This document shows positions 30,140 through 36,690 of a DNA stretch of 36,690 nt, in pieces. This stretch comes from a virus. The notes beneath the pieces are model-generated. The model worked only from the letters and a program-made list of their open reading frames with translations, ran no database searches and was not told the origin of the DNA. The stretch is taken from positions 1 to 36,690 of IMG/VR virus record IMGVR_UViG_3300045283_000419. One strand, 5' to 3'. Made by a program: the position numbers and the translations under genes. How positions within the stretch are numbered: the first letter of the stretch is position 1; the number at the start of each line of letters is the position of its first letter.

Positions 30140-30999
30140 GTTTGATATGAATTGATGAATGTTTCTACGCTGCTTTCTTCTGCTTGGGTTCGGCCTTTGG
30201 TACTCGCACCCTTCCGCCCGAATCGAGAACGTGGTGGTCCGAGTTCCCGACGTAGCTTTTGCCAGCGTTGCACCTGTCGAAGGGCAAGGAAGGCCTGGGT
30301 ATCGAGGTCGAGGGGTGTCGGGACGATGAGGGCTTCGAAGTCCGAGCCGTCCTTCGGGATTCTCAAGATGATCCGCTGCCACATCTTCAAGCCCATTTCT
30401 TCGAGGGCTAGGTGGTACGCGGCGGTCTGAATGAAGTAGTCCTTGCTAATCTGGTTCGAGGTCTTGAAGTCAATGAGCGACGGGATTCCGTCCACGATCG
30501 CGAGCGCGTCGAGCGTCCCGCCGAACTCGTGAACTGCTGAACCTACGACGAGTTCAGAAGCGAGCCAGATGACGTGGTGTGCGGCTTGCCACGCGCAGAA
30601 TGCCTGGGTACATGAGCGGGTAACAGGATCTTCAGGGTAGGCATGCAATGCCACCATCCCGTCGCCCACAAGCTCTGCCTTGATGTACTCCTCGCACCAT
30701 TTGTGAGCGAGTGTTCCGGCGTCGGCCGCTGATCGGCTCTTCCGAGAGTGCGCATCCTGAGCTTCGCTGAGAAGCAACGCGTACTCTTCGGGAGAAGAAG
30801 ACTTGATAGCCTCTTGCTTGTCCGCGAGATGCTGGACGGCCATCTTCGCCGCCCACGGGATGAGCTGAGGCTTCGCGAGGTTGTTACCAATCGAGGTAAC
30901 GCCTGGCCACAGCTTACCGTCGGCCTTCGACGTGTAGGTGTGGTTTTCCTCGTGGTACTCGCATGGCGCGGGCTTGAGAAACAGCGAGAGCCTATCCAT
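30067..30999 (-). CDS. PD-(D/E)XK nuclease of the RecB/exonuclease type
   Basis: This 310-aa protein has the RecB-family nuclease motif set: AGTLAHKW with H99, GGTLDAL with D164, LIDFKTS with D177 and K179, and QTAAY with Q191 and Y195. It would degrade or process dsDNA to ssDNA for recombination and annealing. Residues about 1-45 contain the WPGVTSIG block common to phage exonucleases of this type. The last 40 residues overlap the ssb-like gene and look out of frame (rich in Arg, Ser, Thr), so the natural C-terminus may be shorter. Together with the SSBs and RusA this is a phage recombination set. Confidence 0.87.
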   Translation of the reverse strand: MDRLSLFLKPAPCEYHEENHTYTSKADGKLWPGVTSIGNNLAKPQLIPWAAKMAVQHLADKQEAIKSSSPEEYALLLSEAQDAHSRKSRSAADAGTLAHKWCEEYIKAELVGDGMVALHAYPEDPVTRSCTQAFCAWQAAHHVIWLASELVVGSAVHEFGGTLDALAIVDGIPSLIDFKTSNQISKDYFIQTAAYHLALEEMGLKMWQRIILRIPKDGSDFEALIVPTPLDLDTQAFLALRQVQRWQKLRRELGPPRSRFGRKGASTKGRTQAEESSVETFINSYQTWTNRSIRRLAATLTACGSRREKC

Positions 31000-31204
31000 G
31001 AACGTGGGAATCGGTTTCTATTCTGTCGGCCTCCTTCTCGCTGACAACTTCTTCAGCGTCCATTCCTGCGAGGCGTGCGCTGACGTAGCGTTCAGCTTTT
31101 CCCAGCTCTTGGCTCATGCTTTCGGCGGTGTAGCTTTCCGCGCGAAAGATGACTTCATCGGTGTCGGTGTCCTTCACTTCGAGAATGTAGATGTGAGTGT
31201 TCAT
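30992..31204 (-). CDS. Small beta-alpha protein
   Basis: This 70-aa protein (HIYILEVKDTDTDEVIFRA, AESMSQELGKAERYV) has a beta-hairpin plus helix design like the small proteins at 33244 and 33477. It begins 5 nt after the stop of the parB-like gene and overlaps the nuclease gene by 8 nt. The ATG at 31204 is chosen because the sequence upstream is non-coding in character and overlaps parB. Function unknown. Confidence 0.65.
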   Translation of the reverse strand: MNTHIYILEVKDTDTDEVIFRAESYTAESMSQELGKAERYVSARLAGMDAEEVVSEKEADRIETDSHVHG

Positions 31205-31209
31205 GGTGG

Positions 31210-32571
31210 TTACAACTTTTTGAGTTCCTTTGAGTTTTGGCCGAGTTCGAGTTCGACGTAGAGCCGTAGCCGTTCCTCCTTGCTGGCCGCCTTCATCCAT
31301 TCACGAAGTGGCGGCTTGAAGCTGTTTCGCTCGCCCGCCCACTCGCTTTTCTCCTTCACCATTTTCAAGCCCAACCGCTTTGCGACTTGCGAGAGCGAGG
31401 TAACGCCGTGGTTTCCAAGCGAGTGTTCGATAAGCATGTCAAGAACTTCTTCGGTGAGAGGCCAGTCCACTTTTTCGCTGATGAGAGCGATGAAGCTGTC
31501 GTACTCCCGTTGCTGCTTCGCTTTCTCACGAACAATCTCCTTCTTTCGCTTCTCACGCTCCTCTGGTGTTCGCGTGTACTCCGAGTGGAGAGCATGGTGC
31601 TTCTTGCACTCGTTCGAGGCGCAAACGAAAACCACTTTGCCCCGTTCGGAACCTTCCACAACGACGGCCTCCGAAGCGAACTTGCAGTGCTTCTTTGCGC
31701 TGGCTTCGAGCAATTCGTAGTCGCTTTTTGACAGGACACCGGACGGCGCTTTGCCGTAGTTGGTACTCACTTCGAGAAGGCCAGGGTTGGTCGCTTTCAG
31801 GTGAGCGATGTAGGCCGTCATCTTCCGCTCCCAGCATTTGAGGGTCGTGCATTGGCCTTCCTTCAAATCACCGAACAAGCTTTGACGGACGGGAGGACAC
31901 TCCTTGCAGGAGCCAACGGCTTCGTTGGCCGCCTTATCCTTCAACCAAGGTTGCCGAGAGAGGGGCTGGTCAAACTCGCGTTTCATCCAGTCCTTGAGGT
32001 CGTCCACGGTGGGAAGTTCGTAGTTGTCGTCGAGGAACTTCAGGACAGTTGCTTGCTCACTTGGAGCGAGCCGTGCGGTGAGTACCGCGTGACCGTCATT
32101 CATCTTGCCCGCGCGGTACGCCTTCGCAGCTGCCGGAGCGAGGTTCGTCAGGAATAGGCGTTGCCGAACATACGCCTCGGACTTGCCAACCTTCGCGGCA
32201 ACGGCGGCGATTTCGTGACCAGCTTCCTCGATGAGGTGGCGATACGCCTCACCTTCTTCGAGCGGGTGAACGTCTTCGCGCTGGAGATTCTCGATGACTT
32301 GAACCTCACGGGCTTCGTCGTCAGAAAGCGGCTGAATGTCTGCTGGGATTTCGGCCAGTCCGGCCGTGATGGCCGCACGAAGGCGACGGTTGCCAGCGAT
32401 CACTTCGTACTGCTTGCCGTGTAGGGGGTTCTTCCGAACGATGACCGGAACGAGGACGCCCTTCGTCTTGATACTTGCCACGAGGTCGTTGAAGGTGGCC
32501 GCCGTGAACTTCGTGCCACGAGGATTCGTTGGCGATTCGTACGCCTCCGTGGTCTTGATGATTTGGTACAT
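31210..32571 (-). CDS. parB: ParB/RepB/Spo0J-type protein
   Basis: This 453-aa protein has the N-terminal ParB nuclease/CTPase fold: NPRGTKFTAATFNDLVASI, the CTP-binding GNRRLRA (60-66), then IENLQRED with ENLQR at 94-98 and LEEGEAYRHLIEEAG. A HTH follows at about 118-142 (IAAVAAKVGKSEAYVRQRLF). The middle has a Cys cluster (CKECPPV ... CTTLKCW), the zinc-like region of some plasmid ParBs, and the end is a basic coiled coil. It would bind parS-type sites and load onto DNA. No ParA was found in the window. The start at ATG 32571 gives the usual distance to the NPR motif. Confidence 0.88.
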   Translation of the reverse strand: MYQIIKTTEAYESPTNPRGTKFTAATFNDLVASIKTKGVLVPVIVRKNPLHGKQYEVIAGNRRLRAAITAGLAEIPADIQPLSDDEAREVQVIENLQREDVHPLEEGEAYRHLIEEAGHEIAAVAAKVGKSEAYVRQRLFLTNLAPAAAKAYRAGKMNDGHAVLTARLAPSEQATVLKFLDDNYELPTVDDLKDWMKREFDQPLSRQPWLKDKAANEAVGSCKECPPVRQSLFGDLKEGQCTTLKCWERKMTAYIAHLKATNPGLLEVSTNYGKAPSGVLSKSDYELLEASAKKHCKFASEAVVVEGSERGKVVFVCASNECKKHHALHSEYTRTPEEREKRKKEIVREKAKQQREYDSFIALISEKVDWPLTEEVLDMLIEHSLGNHGVTSLSQVAKRLGLKMVKEKSEWAGERNSFKPPLREWMKAASKEERLRLYVELELGQNSKELKKL

Positions 32572-32582
32572 AGGGTGTCGGT

Positions 32583-32657
32583 ATTCGGGAGTGGCAGTAG
32601 ATTCGTTTTCAGAGGGGAACCTGTGCGGTAGACCCTCACCTACATCCGCTCCCGAAT
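32583..32657. promoter_or_regulatory. 9-bp inverted repeat flanking the parB start region
   Basis: ATTCGGGAG (32583-32591) is the exact complement of CTCCCGAAT (32649-32657). The right arm continues into the 11-mer CCCGAATGCAC (32651-32661) that also occurs before the repressor operon. Candidate ParB or repressor autoregulation sites. The known parS consensus (TGTTTCACGTGAAACA) was not found. Confidence 0.45.
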
Positions 32658-32678
32658 GCACGGGTAATTTCGACTTGG

Positions 32679-32792
32679 TTAATCTTTGGTGCAGTGACAA
32701 GGCTTCTCGTAGGTGTTCTCAGCCGTAAGGTCAGAGTAGCTGTAGATTCCCGTTCCGTAGCAGTCGGGACACGTTGGGTTGGGTTCTCTCAT
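32679..32792 (-). CDS. 37-aa zinc-binding protein (CxxCxGxG)
   Basis: The product contains CPDCYGTG (a DnaJ-type zinc-finger half) followed by a CHC near the end, enough for one zinc. The ATG overlaps the stop of the upstream 44-aa gene (ATGA at 32789-32792), so the two are translated together. It is far below usual gene-calling size, but motif and coupling support it. Likely a small zinc-ribbon protein of unknown function. Confidence 0.7.
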   Translation of the reverse strand: MREPNPTCPDCYGTGIYSYSDLTAENTYEKPCHCTKD

Positions 32793-32923
32793 GTAACAGG
32801 GTGAGCCACGATGAAAGCGACAACCGCGATTCCTACTATGAGGACGATAACGGCGACTGCCAGGAGGCGCTTATTTGTCCGGCGGGTCGAGAGCATGGAT
32901 TGCTCGTCGAGAAAGTTGTACAT
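32789..32923 (-). CDS. 44-aa single-span membrane protein
   Basis: The protein has a basic N-terminus (STRRTNKR) followed by a 20-residue hydrophobic helix (LLAVAVIVLIVGIAVVAFIV). The start at 32923 was chosen because a promoter (-35 at 32990-32995, -10 at 32968-32973) would start transcription near 32961; the longer frame would begin inside the promoter. It is the first gene of the block that leads to parB. Its role is unknown. Confidence 0.55.
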   Translation of the reverse strand: MYNFLDEQSMLSTRRTNKRLLAVAVIVLIVGIAVVAFIVAHPVT

Positions 32924-32967
32924 ATCGGGCAGGAGATTGGTTGGTGTTGCTCGGCCTTTATGCTTTA

Positions 32968-32995
32968 ACAATACTCCCCTCAAGCGGTTCGTCAA
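32968..32995 (-). promoter_or_regulatory. Sigma70-type promoter of the parB block
   Basis: TTGACG (32995-32990), 16 nt, TATTGT (32973-32968) on the minus strand. The leader is about 38 nt. The -35 and its neighbours (TTGACGAAC) are shared with the promoter at 33184-33211. Confidence 0.75.
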
Positions 32996-33021
32996 CCCCC
33001 TGCAAAATCAAGCTAGAACGC

Positions 33022-33177
33022 CTAACCTGTGGACAACTTTGCCGGTGGTTTAGAGGCGCGAATGGCCTTCATCTTGCGCGCGGCGGCACGCTTGCCGCCC
33101 GCCTTCTTTACTCTCGCCGCCCAGCTCCTCTTGCCGCGCAAGCTGGCAGCGGCTTTCAAGATTTCTTGTTCAGTCAT
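33022..33177 (-). CDS. 51-aa basic protein from a predicted leaderless mRNA
   Basis: The ATG at 33177 lies exactly 6 nt beyond a -10 element. The product begins MTEQEILKAAASLRG and is rich in Lys, Arg and Ala (RSWAARVKKAGGKRAAARKM). I recall the MTEQEILKAAAS opening in other short bacterial and phage proteins, where it precedes a basic nucleic-acid-binding tail. No ribosome site exists. The gene lies between the two small beta-alpha genes and the parB block. Too short for routine calling. Confidence 0.65.
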   Translation of the reverse strand: MTEQEILKAAASLRGKRSWAARVKKAGGKRAAARKMKAIRASKPPAKLSTG

Positions 33178-33211
33178 GCACTAACCGTAGCAGAGCTGAA
33201 CCGTTCGTCAA
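33178..33211 (-). promoter_or_regulatory. Leaderless-type promoter of the 51-aa gene
   Basis: TTGACG (33211-33206), 16 nt, TACGGT (33189-33184), 6 nt (TAGTGC), ATG at 33177. The -35/-10 layout and the 6-nt gap match the promoters of the regulatory and virion operons. Confidence 0.75.
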
Positions 33212-33243
33212 GCCGTCCGGCGGCGCATGAGCCGGACACACAT

Positions 33244-33477
33244 TTACCATTTCAAAGTCCATCTCCGTTTCCGGCTTTGTCTTCGGTATTTCGCACGCCT
33301 TGGCGTGTCACCGATGAGCGTAACCCTCTCCAATTTGAGCGGGCCAAAGTCACGTAACGTTAGGCCGGTAGCCGCGCGGCGACTGAGCGATACTGCGGCT
33401 GCTTCTTCCGCCCCTTCCGCCTCGACCTCGATTTGGTAGTAGGCGGGGGCGGAGATGATGAGGCGGTAGCGAGCCAT
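33244..33477 (-). CDS. Small beta-alpha protein
   Basis: This 77-aa protein has a beta-hairpin opening (YRLIISAPAYYQIEVEAEGA), a helix (EEAAAVSLSRRAA) and a basic tail (RRAKYRRQSRKRR). It resembles small DpnD/PcfM-like proteins of unknown function. The ATG overlaps the stop of the previous gene by 1 nt (TAATG). Confidence 0.68.
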   Translation of the reverse strand: MARYRLIISAPAYYQIEVEAEGAEEAAAVSLSRRAATGLTLRDFGPLKLERVTLIGDTPRRAKYRRQSRKRRWTLKW

Positions 33478-33674
33478 TACCAGATCGTCATTTGCGCGTC
33501 TTTGGCAGCGACGCGGATTTCTGAAATGTCACGGCTGCCGTCGATGACGAGGTAAGGGCCGTGCGAGTCGATGACTTGGAACGCGCCTTCTCGAATCTCG
33601 TCGAGATTTTCCGCGTAGATGAGTACCTGCTTCTCCACAACCTCGCGGACAACTACGGCGTATTGCTTTCTCAT
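33477..33674 (-). CDS. Small beta-alpha protein, first gene after the intergenic region
   Basis: This 65-aa protein (RKQYAVVVREVVEKQVLIYA, then EIREGAFQVIDS) has a beta-hairpin and helix with a second hairpin, like the neighbour at 33244. The ATG at 33674 is preferred to one 7 codons upstream because the family start is close to the first strand. It is the first minus-strand gene after the palindrome-rich region at 33675-34113. Function unknown. Confidence 0.65.
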   Translation of the reverse strand: MRKQYAVVVREVVEKQVLIYAENLDEIREGAFQVIDSHGPYLVIDGSRDISEIRVAAKDAQMTIW

Positions 33675-34113
33675 ATCGTTGTTCTTGTTCCGCACGGGAC
33701 TAGCGCACGGGCGATGGTTTATCCATCACACGTGAAGGCTGCGGCCGGAGAGCCAGAACTGTCACAGGGGTCGTGGAGCGCAGAGGTAGTCGCGTGTCAT
33801 GGGTGGCGGGTCGATACAATTTCGCGAAGCGATCGGCCTGCCGGTACCGATGACCGCGACCTTGCTGGGCGCGGAACGATCCCCTTGACGGGGCTGGCGC
33901 GGACGCAAGACTGAACGTGTGATGGATAGAGAACGTTATCCTCGCTAAAAGCGAGATAACCCGACGAGCTGCGGATTTTCTAAGTGGCTCACTGGGTCCC
34001 ACTTAACTCGCGGCCGGTGGTGCCGTCGAGGGCATAAGACCTATTACACAATGGTCTAGCTTCTAGAGCTTCTTGTGGATTAGCAGACCTTCTCAAATCC
34101 TATAAGAAGCCTA
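33675..34113. other. Palindrome-rich divergent intergenic region, possible replication origin
   Basis: No gene is visible. The region contains an 8-bp direct repeat CGCACGGG (33691-33698 and 33704-33711), GATGG-TTTAT-CCATC (33713-33727), TTCGCGAA (33821-33828), CGGTACCG (33842-33849), CCCC-TTGAC-GGGG (33881-33893), and the hairpin at 33935-33960, followed by an AT-richer stretch (34035-34113). Lying between the primase and the rest of the replication genes, it is a reasonable origin candidate. No strong promoter was identified in it. Confidence 0.45.
33935..33960. repeat. Hairpin in the divergent region
   Basis: GTTATCCTCGC (33935-33945) pairs with GCGAGATAAC (33951-33960) apart from one bulged C, with a TAAAA loop. 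No T run on either strand, so it is more likely an origin or operator element than a terminator. Confidence 0.6.
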
Positions 34114-34156
34114 TTGTCAAAGCAGTCCCGCGCGATCACGCAAGGGCCTTTGACAA
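34114..34156 (+). promoter_or_regulatory. Inverted repeat ending at the primase ribosome site
   Basis: TTGTCAAAG (34114-34122) is exactly complementary to CTTTGACAA (34148-34156). The right arm runs into the AAGGAGG ribosome site (34155-34161) of the primase gene. In RNA the stem would sit against the ribosome site and could limit initiation; in DNA it could be an operator. Confidence 0.55.
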
Positions 34157-34167
34157 GGAGGCTGGCT

Positions 34168-35196
34168 ATGCCAGAAACGAGAAGGAAGCCGATCGATTTC
34201 GAGGTGCTCAAACGCTCTATCACCTTCACCGATGTACTCGCCCGCTACGAGGTCGGGCTGAAACCTGGGTCTACGTGGCGACGGGGCAAGTGTCCGTTGC
34301 CGACGCACGAAGACAAGCCGAACGACGATTTCACCGTGAACGTCAAGGAGAACTACTTCAACTGCAAGTCCACGAGTTGTACGGCCGCCCGCAAGGGTCG
34401 GAAAGGCGGAGACATTGTCTACTTCGTTTCGATCATGGAATCCGTTCCGCAGTACGAAGCGGCTGAAAGACTGGTTGAGTGGTTCGGAGTGGATCTCGGT
34501 TCGCCGGCGGCAGTGGCACAAAAGCAAGTGGTCGAGACGCCTGCCGAACCCGAAGAGAAAGCGGTAAATCAGCCGCTCAAGTTCGAGCTGAAAGACGTCG
34601 ATCCGAAGCATGATTACCTCTTTTGGCGGCAGTTCATGGAAGAGGAATGCCGGTACCTCGGCGTCGGCTATTTCCCCGGAAAAGGGTCCATGGCGGGACG
34701 GGTTGTCTTTCCGATTCACGACGCGGAAGGGCAGCTCCTCGCGTACGCGGGCCGGTCTATTGATCCGAACTGCCCGCACGATGAACGGTGGAGATTTCCG
34801 AAGGGGTTTCACCGCGGCCTGGTGCTCTACAACCTTCACCGAGTCGAAGGGGATTCGGTCATTGTTGTTGAGTCATTCTGGGGAGCGCTCGCATGCGTCC
34901 GTGAGGGCGTGATGAACGTCGTTGCTCTCATGGGAAACCGCGCGACGGATACGCAGGTATCAACCCTCTCTTCGCGGTTCAAGCACGTCACGCTGCTTCT
35001 CGACGGCGACAACGCCGGGCTGGAAGGGACAAAGGATCTCGTCATCCGGCTTCTGAATGCTGGCGTGAATCAGGTTGACGTTCGTGTGCTGGCTGAAGGG
35101 AAACAGCCGGACGAAGTTACGAGCCTTCGAGAAGTCCTTGGTGTGAATGAGCCGGAGGTGTGGGAAGTGAGGCTCGCTGACGAAGTGACGCAGTAG
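34168..35196 (+). CDS. DnaG-like primase (CHC2-type zinc finger plus TOPRIM)
   Basis: This 342-aa protein starts at ATG 34168 with AAGGAGG 6 nt upstream; the open frame upstream is not needed. The N-terminus has a zinc finger of form C42-x4-H47-x18-C66-x4-C71 (KCPLPTHED ... FNCKSTSC), slightly wider than the usual CHC2. The catalytic part has MAGRVVFPIHDAEGQLLAYAGRS (173-196), then the TOPRIM acids E235 (VVESFWG) and D279-x-D281 (LLLDGDNAG). There is no helicase domain. It would synthesise RNA primers at the phage fork or initiate plasmid-mode replication. A terminator follows directly. Confidence 0.9.
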   Translation: MPETRRKPIDFEVLKRSITFTDVLARYEVGLKPGSTWRRGKCPLPTHEDKPNDDFTVNVKENYFNCKSTSCTAARKGRKGGDIVYFVSIMESVPQYEAAERLVEWFGVDLGSPAAVAQKQVVETPAEPEEKAVNQPLKFELKDVDPKHDYLFWRQFMEEECRYLGVGYFPGKGSMAGRVVFPIHDAEGQLLAYAGRSIDPNCPHDERWRFPKGFHRGLVLYNLHRVEGDSVIVVESFWGALACVREGVMNVVALMGNRATDTQVSTLSSRFKHVTLLLDGDNAGLEGTKDLVIRLLNAGVNQVDVRVLAEGKQPDEVTSLREVLGVNEPEVWEVRLADEVTQ

Positions 35197-35220
35197 CCTC
35201 AAAACATCGCAGCAAAAAGA

Positions 35221-35251
35221 AAAACCGCAGGGGGCCAATCCCTGCGGTTTT
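35221..35251. terminator. Bidirectional intrinsic terminator
   Basis: AAAACCGCAGGG (35221-35232) pairs with CCCTGCGGTTTT (35240-35251). T runs lie on both strands (TTTTCATTTT to the right; on the minus strand GGTTTTTCTTTTT). It sits between the convergent primase and 59-aa genes, ending both. Confidence 0.92.
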
Positions 35252-35261
35252 CATTTTGTCC

Positions 35262-35441
35262 TCATGACTGCGCTGCTTGTTTCGGTTTCCTGCCGCGCCT
35301 TGCAGCTACCTCGTAGCCGAAGTCACGCAGCTGATCGTCGATCTCGGCTCGCTGGGCGAGGAGGTCTTTGACCGCCCCTTCCTTTGCCGTGTCGAACTGC
35401 TTTCGAAGGTCGTGTGCCTTTTCCACTGACGCGATTTTCAT
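35262..35441 (-). CDS. 59-aa coiled-coil protein with AT-hook-like tail
   Basis: AAGGAGG precedes the ATG at 35441 by 7 nt, which decides the start. Residues 1-45 form a charged helix (SVEKAHDLRKQFDTAKEG, LLAQRAEIDDQLRDFG). The end contains ARRGRKPKQ, like an AT-hook or H-NS-type GR-core, so DNA binding is likely. It overlaps the coupling ATPase by 119 nt. Phage and integrative elements often carry such small DNA-binding proteins. It could be a nucleoid or mobilisation accessory protein. Confidence 0.75.
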   Translation of the reverse strand: MKIASVEKAHDLRKQFDTAKEGAVKDLLAQRAEIDDQLRDFGYEVAARRGRKPKQAAQS

Positions 35442-36690
35442 GCGGTCCTCCTTCAAGGAACGTCTTGATGTTCTTCTCGATGATGGCGATGGGTTTGGCG
35501 TACCTCGTGTTGCTTCTTTGGATGATCTGCCGTCTCACCTCCTCGTCTCGTTTGGCGTCCAATGGCCGCAACCCTTCCATTAGGATCGCGTCACCACGGA
35601 CGCCATTTCGTACCGTCTTCGTGTACCACCAGAAGTTTGAGAGATTGGCAAGCGTCTTCGCCTCCACACCCATCTCGGCTCCGAGCTCCTCCGCGTCATT
35701 CGCTCCAACCCGTCCCACCGCAAGCGAGGCGATGTTGCCGAACACAGCGGCCTTGGTCTCCGGCGGAAGCTGGGTGAGCGTCTGGAAGCCCATCGTCAAA
35801 GAGACGTTGTATTTGCGTGCCTCGGTTAGAAGTTGTTCGTGGGCAGTGCCGCACATGAAGTTCGCGGCTTCGTCGATGAAGACGCGATGCGGCGGGCGGA
35901 AGCGAGTGTTCTCACGCGCGAGTGCGGCGTAGAGAAGTTTCGCGATCACAACCGATCCGAGGAAGGCGCCTACAGTCGGGCCGATTCGTCCCTTCGCAAA
36001 ACGGCAAAGAAGGATCTGTTTGTTGTCGATCACCTTCCTGAAGTCCAGGCCGCGGCGCTGCGTTACTGCGTACCTCAAGGGAACCTGCATGAAGGTGTCG
36101 AGTTTGTTCGTGCCTGGCGCGGCCGCCTGTTCCTGCTGTTTCTTGTCCCAGTCTTCGAGGTACTTTTCGAAGAAGAGCCGAAGCGTCGAATTCCTTGTCT
36201 TTGCCGCGAGATGGTCGCGGTACTCCTTCACCATGTAAGCGCGGTAGAGGTGGAGAAGCGTGGGTTGAGACTCAACCTCGAGAATCGCCTCCCCAAAGTT
36301 CCGAAAGAGGAATGAGGTCTGCGGTCCCCACGCGTCTTTCCACACGCTTGAAACGATCTTCTCTGCTTCAGCTAGGAGCTTTGGCTTGTCATCACCTTCG
36401 AGGGGATTCAACCCGATCGAACAAGTAGGGTCTGATGGATCGTAGAAGATGACGTCCCTTCTGCGGTTGGCTGGCATGCCGTCAAGGATGTTGTCGATCA
36501 GGTCTCCGTGAGGTTCCATAACCGAAGCGCCGTTACCGGCGATGATCTCTTCCATGATCAAGTTGTAGAGGATGGTGGTCTTGCCGGCGCCGGTCGTGCC
36601 GATGACCGCGGAGTGTTTCGCGGTATCTAGTTCGACGGGTTCGTTCCAGCGCTCCCACGTCGTCCGATTGAGGCCGATGGGTGTGTTCAT
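35323..36690 (-). CDS. VirD4/TraG-type coupling ATPase (HerA/FtsK superfamily), possibly incomplete at the window edge
   Basis: This 455-aa protein has Walker A GTTGAGKT (31-38; K37), the EPHGDLID motif (59-66) and the family context IFYDPSDPTCSIGLNPLEGD, Walker B HRVFIDEA (268-275, D273/E274), and the GFQTLTQ sensor (301-307). These are the marks of type IV coupling proteins and HerA-type DNA pumps. No relaxase or VirB components are visible in the window, and the usual N-terminal membrane helices are not seen; the ATG coincides with the last base, so upstream sequence may be missing. After about residue 415 the chain is in a Gly/Arg-rich frame that overlaps the 59-aa gene. It may act in DNA transfer, prophage maintenance or segregation. 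Confidence 0.88.
   Translation of the reverse strand: MNTPIGLNRTTWERWNEPVELDTAKHSAVIGTTGAGKTTILYNLIMEEIIAGNGASVMEPHGDLIDNILDGMPANRRRDVIFYDPSDPTCSIGLNPLEGDDKPKLLAEAEKIVSSVWKDAWGPQTSFLFRNFGEAILEVESQPTLLHLYRAYMVKEYRDHLAAKTRNSTLRLFFEKYLEDWDKKQQEQAAAPGTNKLDTFMQVPLRYAVTQRRGLDFRKVIDNKQILLCRFAKGRIGPTVGAFLGSVVIAKLLYAALARENTRFRPPHRVFIDEAANFMCGTAHEQLLTEARKYNVSLTMGFQTLTQLPPETKAAVFGNIASLAVGRVGANDAEELGAEMGVEAKTLANLSNFWWYTKTVRNGVRGDAILMEGLRPLDAKRDEEVRRQIIQRSNTRYAKPIAIIEKNIKTFLEGGPHENRVSGKGTRPSKAVRHGKGRGGQRPPRPASRDRRSAA

Noticed and set aside
32583-32661. Canonical parS site near parB
   Set aside because: No match to TGTTTCACGTGAAACA or a close variant; only the inverted repeat and the 11-mer were found.
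1-36690. Closed circular genome joined at the window ends
   Set aside because: Joining the ends puts the ATG of the coupling ATPase directly against the ATG of the integrase, back to back without any intergenic DNA, and the integrase seems truncated; the ends look like a cut rather than a natural junction.

Overview
The window reads as the genome, or most of it, of a temperate short-tailed (podovirus-like) dsDNA phage or phage-plasmid at moderately high GC. It carries a head module (terminase pair, portal, scaffold, HK97-type capsid), short-tail and ejection proteins with no tape measure or sheath, lysis genes, a tyrosine recombinase, and a replication/recombination set (two SSB-like proteins, a PD-(D/E)XK nuclease, RusA, a CHC2/TOPRIM primase, a ParB-like protein). 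A VirD4/TraG-type coupling ATPase, normally a conjugation protein, fills the right edge. The C-terminus of the integrase resembles those I associate with Acidobacteriota. That host guess is weak and rests on memory of the family only.

Layout. 1-1455 (+): integrase and a membrane protein. 2713-1452 (-): a four-gene regulatory operon (S24-like protein, XRE HTH, two unknowns). 2892-4813 (+): small accessory genes and a 337-aa protein with an R-x4-H motif. 4814-5547: gene-free, hairpin-rich DNA with a dif-like near-palindrome and a promoter-terminator pair. 7208-5548 (-): small zinc-binding proteins and an SSB. 9125-7307 (-): lysis-type genes, including a papain-fold protein. 27005-9148 (-): the virion module in packaging-to-tail order, mostly with 4-nt or near-zero gene junctions. 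27094-27846 (+): a DUF3800 gene. 33674-27889 (-): recombination, ParB and many small genes. 33675-34167: a palindrome-rich divergent region, a possible origin. 34168-35196 (+): primase. 36690-35262 (-): coupling ATPase and a small basic protein.

Regulation. Three minus-strand genes share one start architecture: a TTGACG/TTGACT -35, exactly 16 nt, a TA-rich -10, exactly 6 nt, then ATG. This predicts leaderless mRNAs for the regulatory operon (ATG at 2713), the virion operon (27005) and a small basic protein (33177). Most virion genes lack a recognisable Shine-Dalgarno site and are joined by ATGA/GTGA overlaps, so translational coupling probably dominates.

Several very short genes that routine calling would miss are listed, including a 28-aa membrane peptide, a 37-aa CxxCxGxG protein and 44-, 51- and 54-aa proteins. 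All functional names come from motif recognition by eye; no database search was run.
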